Assembly (NCBI GenBank): GCA_023396465.1
Contig: JAEWWF010000171.1
Span: forward strand, 1-23,525
Direction: 5' to 3'
Source of the DNA: Pseudomonadota bacterium
Lineage (GTDB): Bacteria > Pseudomonadota > Alphaproteobacteria > Rhodospirillales > Rhodospirillaceae
Length of the DNA: 23,525 nucleotides
The position numbers were made by a program, and so were the translations under genes. Shown one piece after another: positions 22,794 to 23,525 of this stretch (position 1 is its first letter; each line of letters begins with the position of its first letter). The notes below the pieces were generated by a model. It was given only the letters and a program-made list of their open reading frames with translations, searched no databases and was not told the DNA's origin.

Positions 22794-23192
22794 TCAGGGC
22801 AGGTACTGCTTGTAGCCCATGTCGTGCTTGGCGATGTGATCGATCAGCCAGCGGCGCAGGAACTCGATTACTTCGTTGAGGTTGAGCAGGTCGGGTTCGC
22901 GGCGGTAGAGGTCGGCGATCTCGCGTGCCACCCGTTCCAGTTCGCGATGCATCTTCTTGTGCCCGTCGGCCAGGGGGTACTTGGTCGCGGCGAAGATGTC
23001 CTCCTCGCGCTTGAAGTGGCGTTCGACGTATTGCACCAACTGGTCCATGCACTGGGCGACCTGAACGTTGCTGACCTTGGGCGCCCGCCGCATGTCGTAG
23101 AGTTGGTTGGTGATGTTCACCAGCGTCTGGTGGTCGAAGTCGATGGTAGGATGACCGATCATCCAGTCGTTGTTCCACTCGATCAGCGGCAT
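22794..23192 (-). CDS. Bacteriohemerythrin (single-domain, di-iron O2-binding)
   Basis: A 132-residue cytoplasmic four-helix protein. All seven di-iron ligands can be placed: His21 (DFDH), His59 and Glu63 (HFKRE), His78 and His82 (HKKMH), and His119 and Asp124 (HIAKHD). The opening PLIEWNNDWMIGHPTIDFDH is typical of bacteriohemerythrins. Known members bind O2 reversibly and are linked to oxygen delivery, oxygen sensing or NO and iron handling; there is no attached signalling domain here. The ATG at 23190-23192 is preceded only by a G-rich stretch (GGGGACAGGG), so the ribosome binding site is weak. It may be cotranscribed with the UspA-like gene 74 nt upstream on the same strand. Confidence 0.95.
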   Translation of the reverse strand: MPLIEWNNDWMIGHPTIDFDHQTLVNITNQLYDMRRAPKVSNVQVAQCMDQLVQYVERHFKREEDIFAATKYPLADGHKKMHRELERVAREIADLYRREPDLLNLNEVIEFLRRWLIDHIAKHDMGYKQYLP

Positions 23193-23266
23193 GGCCGGAC
23201 CCTGTCCCCGAAATGATGATTGTTGATTGCGACACCGGACGGGCCACGCATGGTCCCGCCGTCGGG

Positions 23267-23525
23267 TCAGCGGACCAATAGGACGGAGCAGGAGAGGTGG
23301 TCAAGTACATCCGCCGTCGATAGGCCAAGAGTCATGGCCGTATCGACCGGCAGGACCAGAACGGCATGGGGAAAATCCGTCGCCCGTTGCAATCGCGCCA
23401 CCGTCAGGGATGGCAGCGCCTGCCATCGCCACGGCACCGCCGCCCGATGCAGGACGGGAGCAATGCGACCTTCGTCGACTGCGGCCGGGCCGAAGGCGAG
23501 CACCGCCACCCCGTCACCAGTGGCC
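23267..23525 (-). CDS. UspA-like protein, C-terminal part (cut by window edge)
   Basis: The frame is open to the right edge, so the true start is outside. The GTG at 23507-23509 is probably internal, since the frame continues upstream as Ala-Thr-Gly-Asp-Gly without a stop. The visible end, with alternating hydrophobic strands (AVLAFGPA, AVLVLPVD) and the finish LDHLSCSVLLVR, resembles the last beta strand of universal stress proteins (typically CPVLVVR). The G-2x-G-9x-G(S/T) ATP motif is not recognisable, although TAMTLGLSTADVLDHL occupies that place. Assignment to UspA is tentative. Confidence 0.45.
   Translation of the reverse strand, partial: ATGDGVAVLAFGPAAVDEGRIAPVLHRAAVPWRWQALPSLTVARLQRATDFPHAVLVLPVDTAMTLGLSTADVLDHLSCSVLLVR

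Noticed and set aside
23215..23240. FNR-type box before the hemerythrin gene (TTGATTGCGAC)
   Set aside because: Only the left half-site TTGAT is present and no matching ATCAA follows at the right spacing.

Overview
The window is very GC-rich, densely packed, non-phage chromosomal DNA. Long spurious open frames on the antisense strands, GTG starts, 4-nt start/stop overlaps and the protein types suggest an alphaproteobacterium, most plausibly Rhodospirillales (Azospirillum/Magnetospirillum-like). That placement is an inference from style and families, not from a marker gene. I see no rRNA, tRNA, CRISPR array, insertion sequence or phage gene.

Layout. (1) 1-215: the end of a small membrane-protein gene. 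(2) 206-4111, minus strand: a complete catecholate-siderophore-type ABC importer (binding protein, two permeases, ATPase; CeuBCDE/YclNOPQ-like) behind a Fur-like box. (3) 4282-8595, plus strand: a tight five-gene signalling operon with a GGDEF diguanylate cyclase, a HATPase (anti-sigma-kinase-like), a STAS anti-anti-sigma protein, a membrane PP2C/SpoIIE phosphatase and a secreted family-3 solute-binding protein. (4) 8741-10977: a PerM/AI-2E-family permease facing a GIDE-domain membrane protein. (5) 11061-19552: a second iron/chelate locus with an IclR regulator, a TonB-dependent receptor, a complete FecBCDE-type ABC importer and a divergent luciferase-like (NtaA/DszA class) flavin monooxygenase. 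(6) 19583-22759: a divergent pair, an ABC_sub_bind-type periplasmic binding protein and an orphan membrane histidine kinase. (7) 22794-23525: bacteriohemerythrin and the end of a UspA-like protein.

How it fits together. Three Fur-like 19-mers lie upstream of the first importer, the TonB receptor and the monooxygenase/second importer divergon. Separately, only the TonB receptor and the monooxygenase promoters share a second element, ATTGTGGAA, placed on the predicted -10 in both; in the monooxygenase promoter it is half of a 15-bp dyad. With an IclR gene divergent from the receptor, the simplest reading is a substrate-inducible, iron-regulated system that imports a metal chelate through outer and inner membranes and oxidises the ligand with the flavin monooxygenase. 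This is the most promising candidate for an undescribed system here. The second is the partner-switching operon, whose apparent output gene is a diguanylate cyclase rather than a sigma factor and whose last gene encodes a periplasmic binding protein with no transporter.
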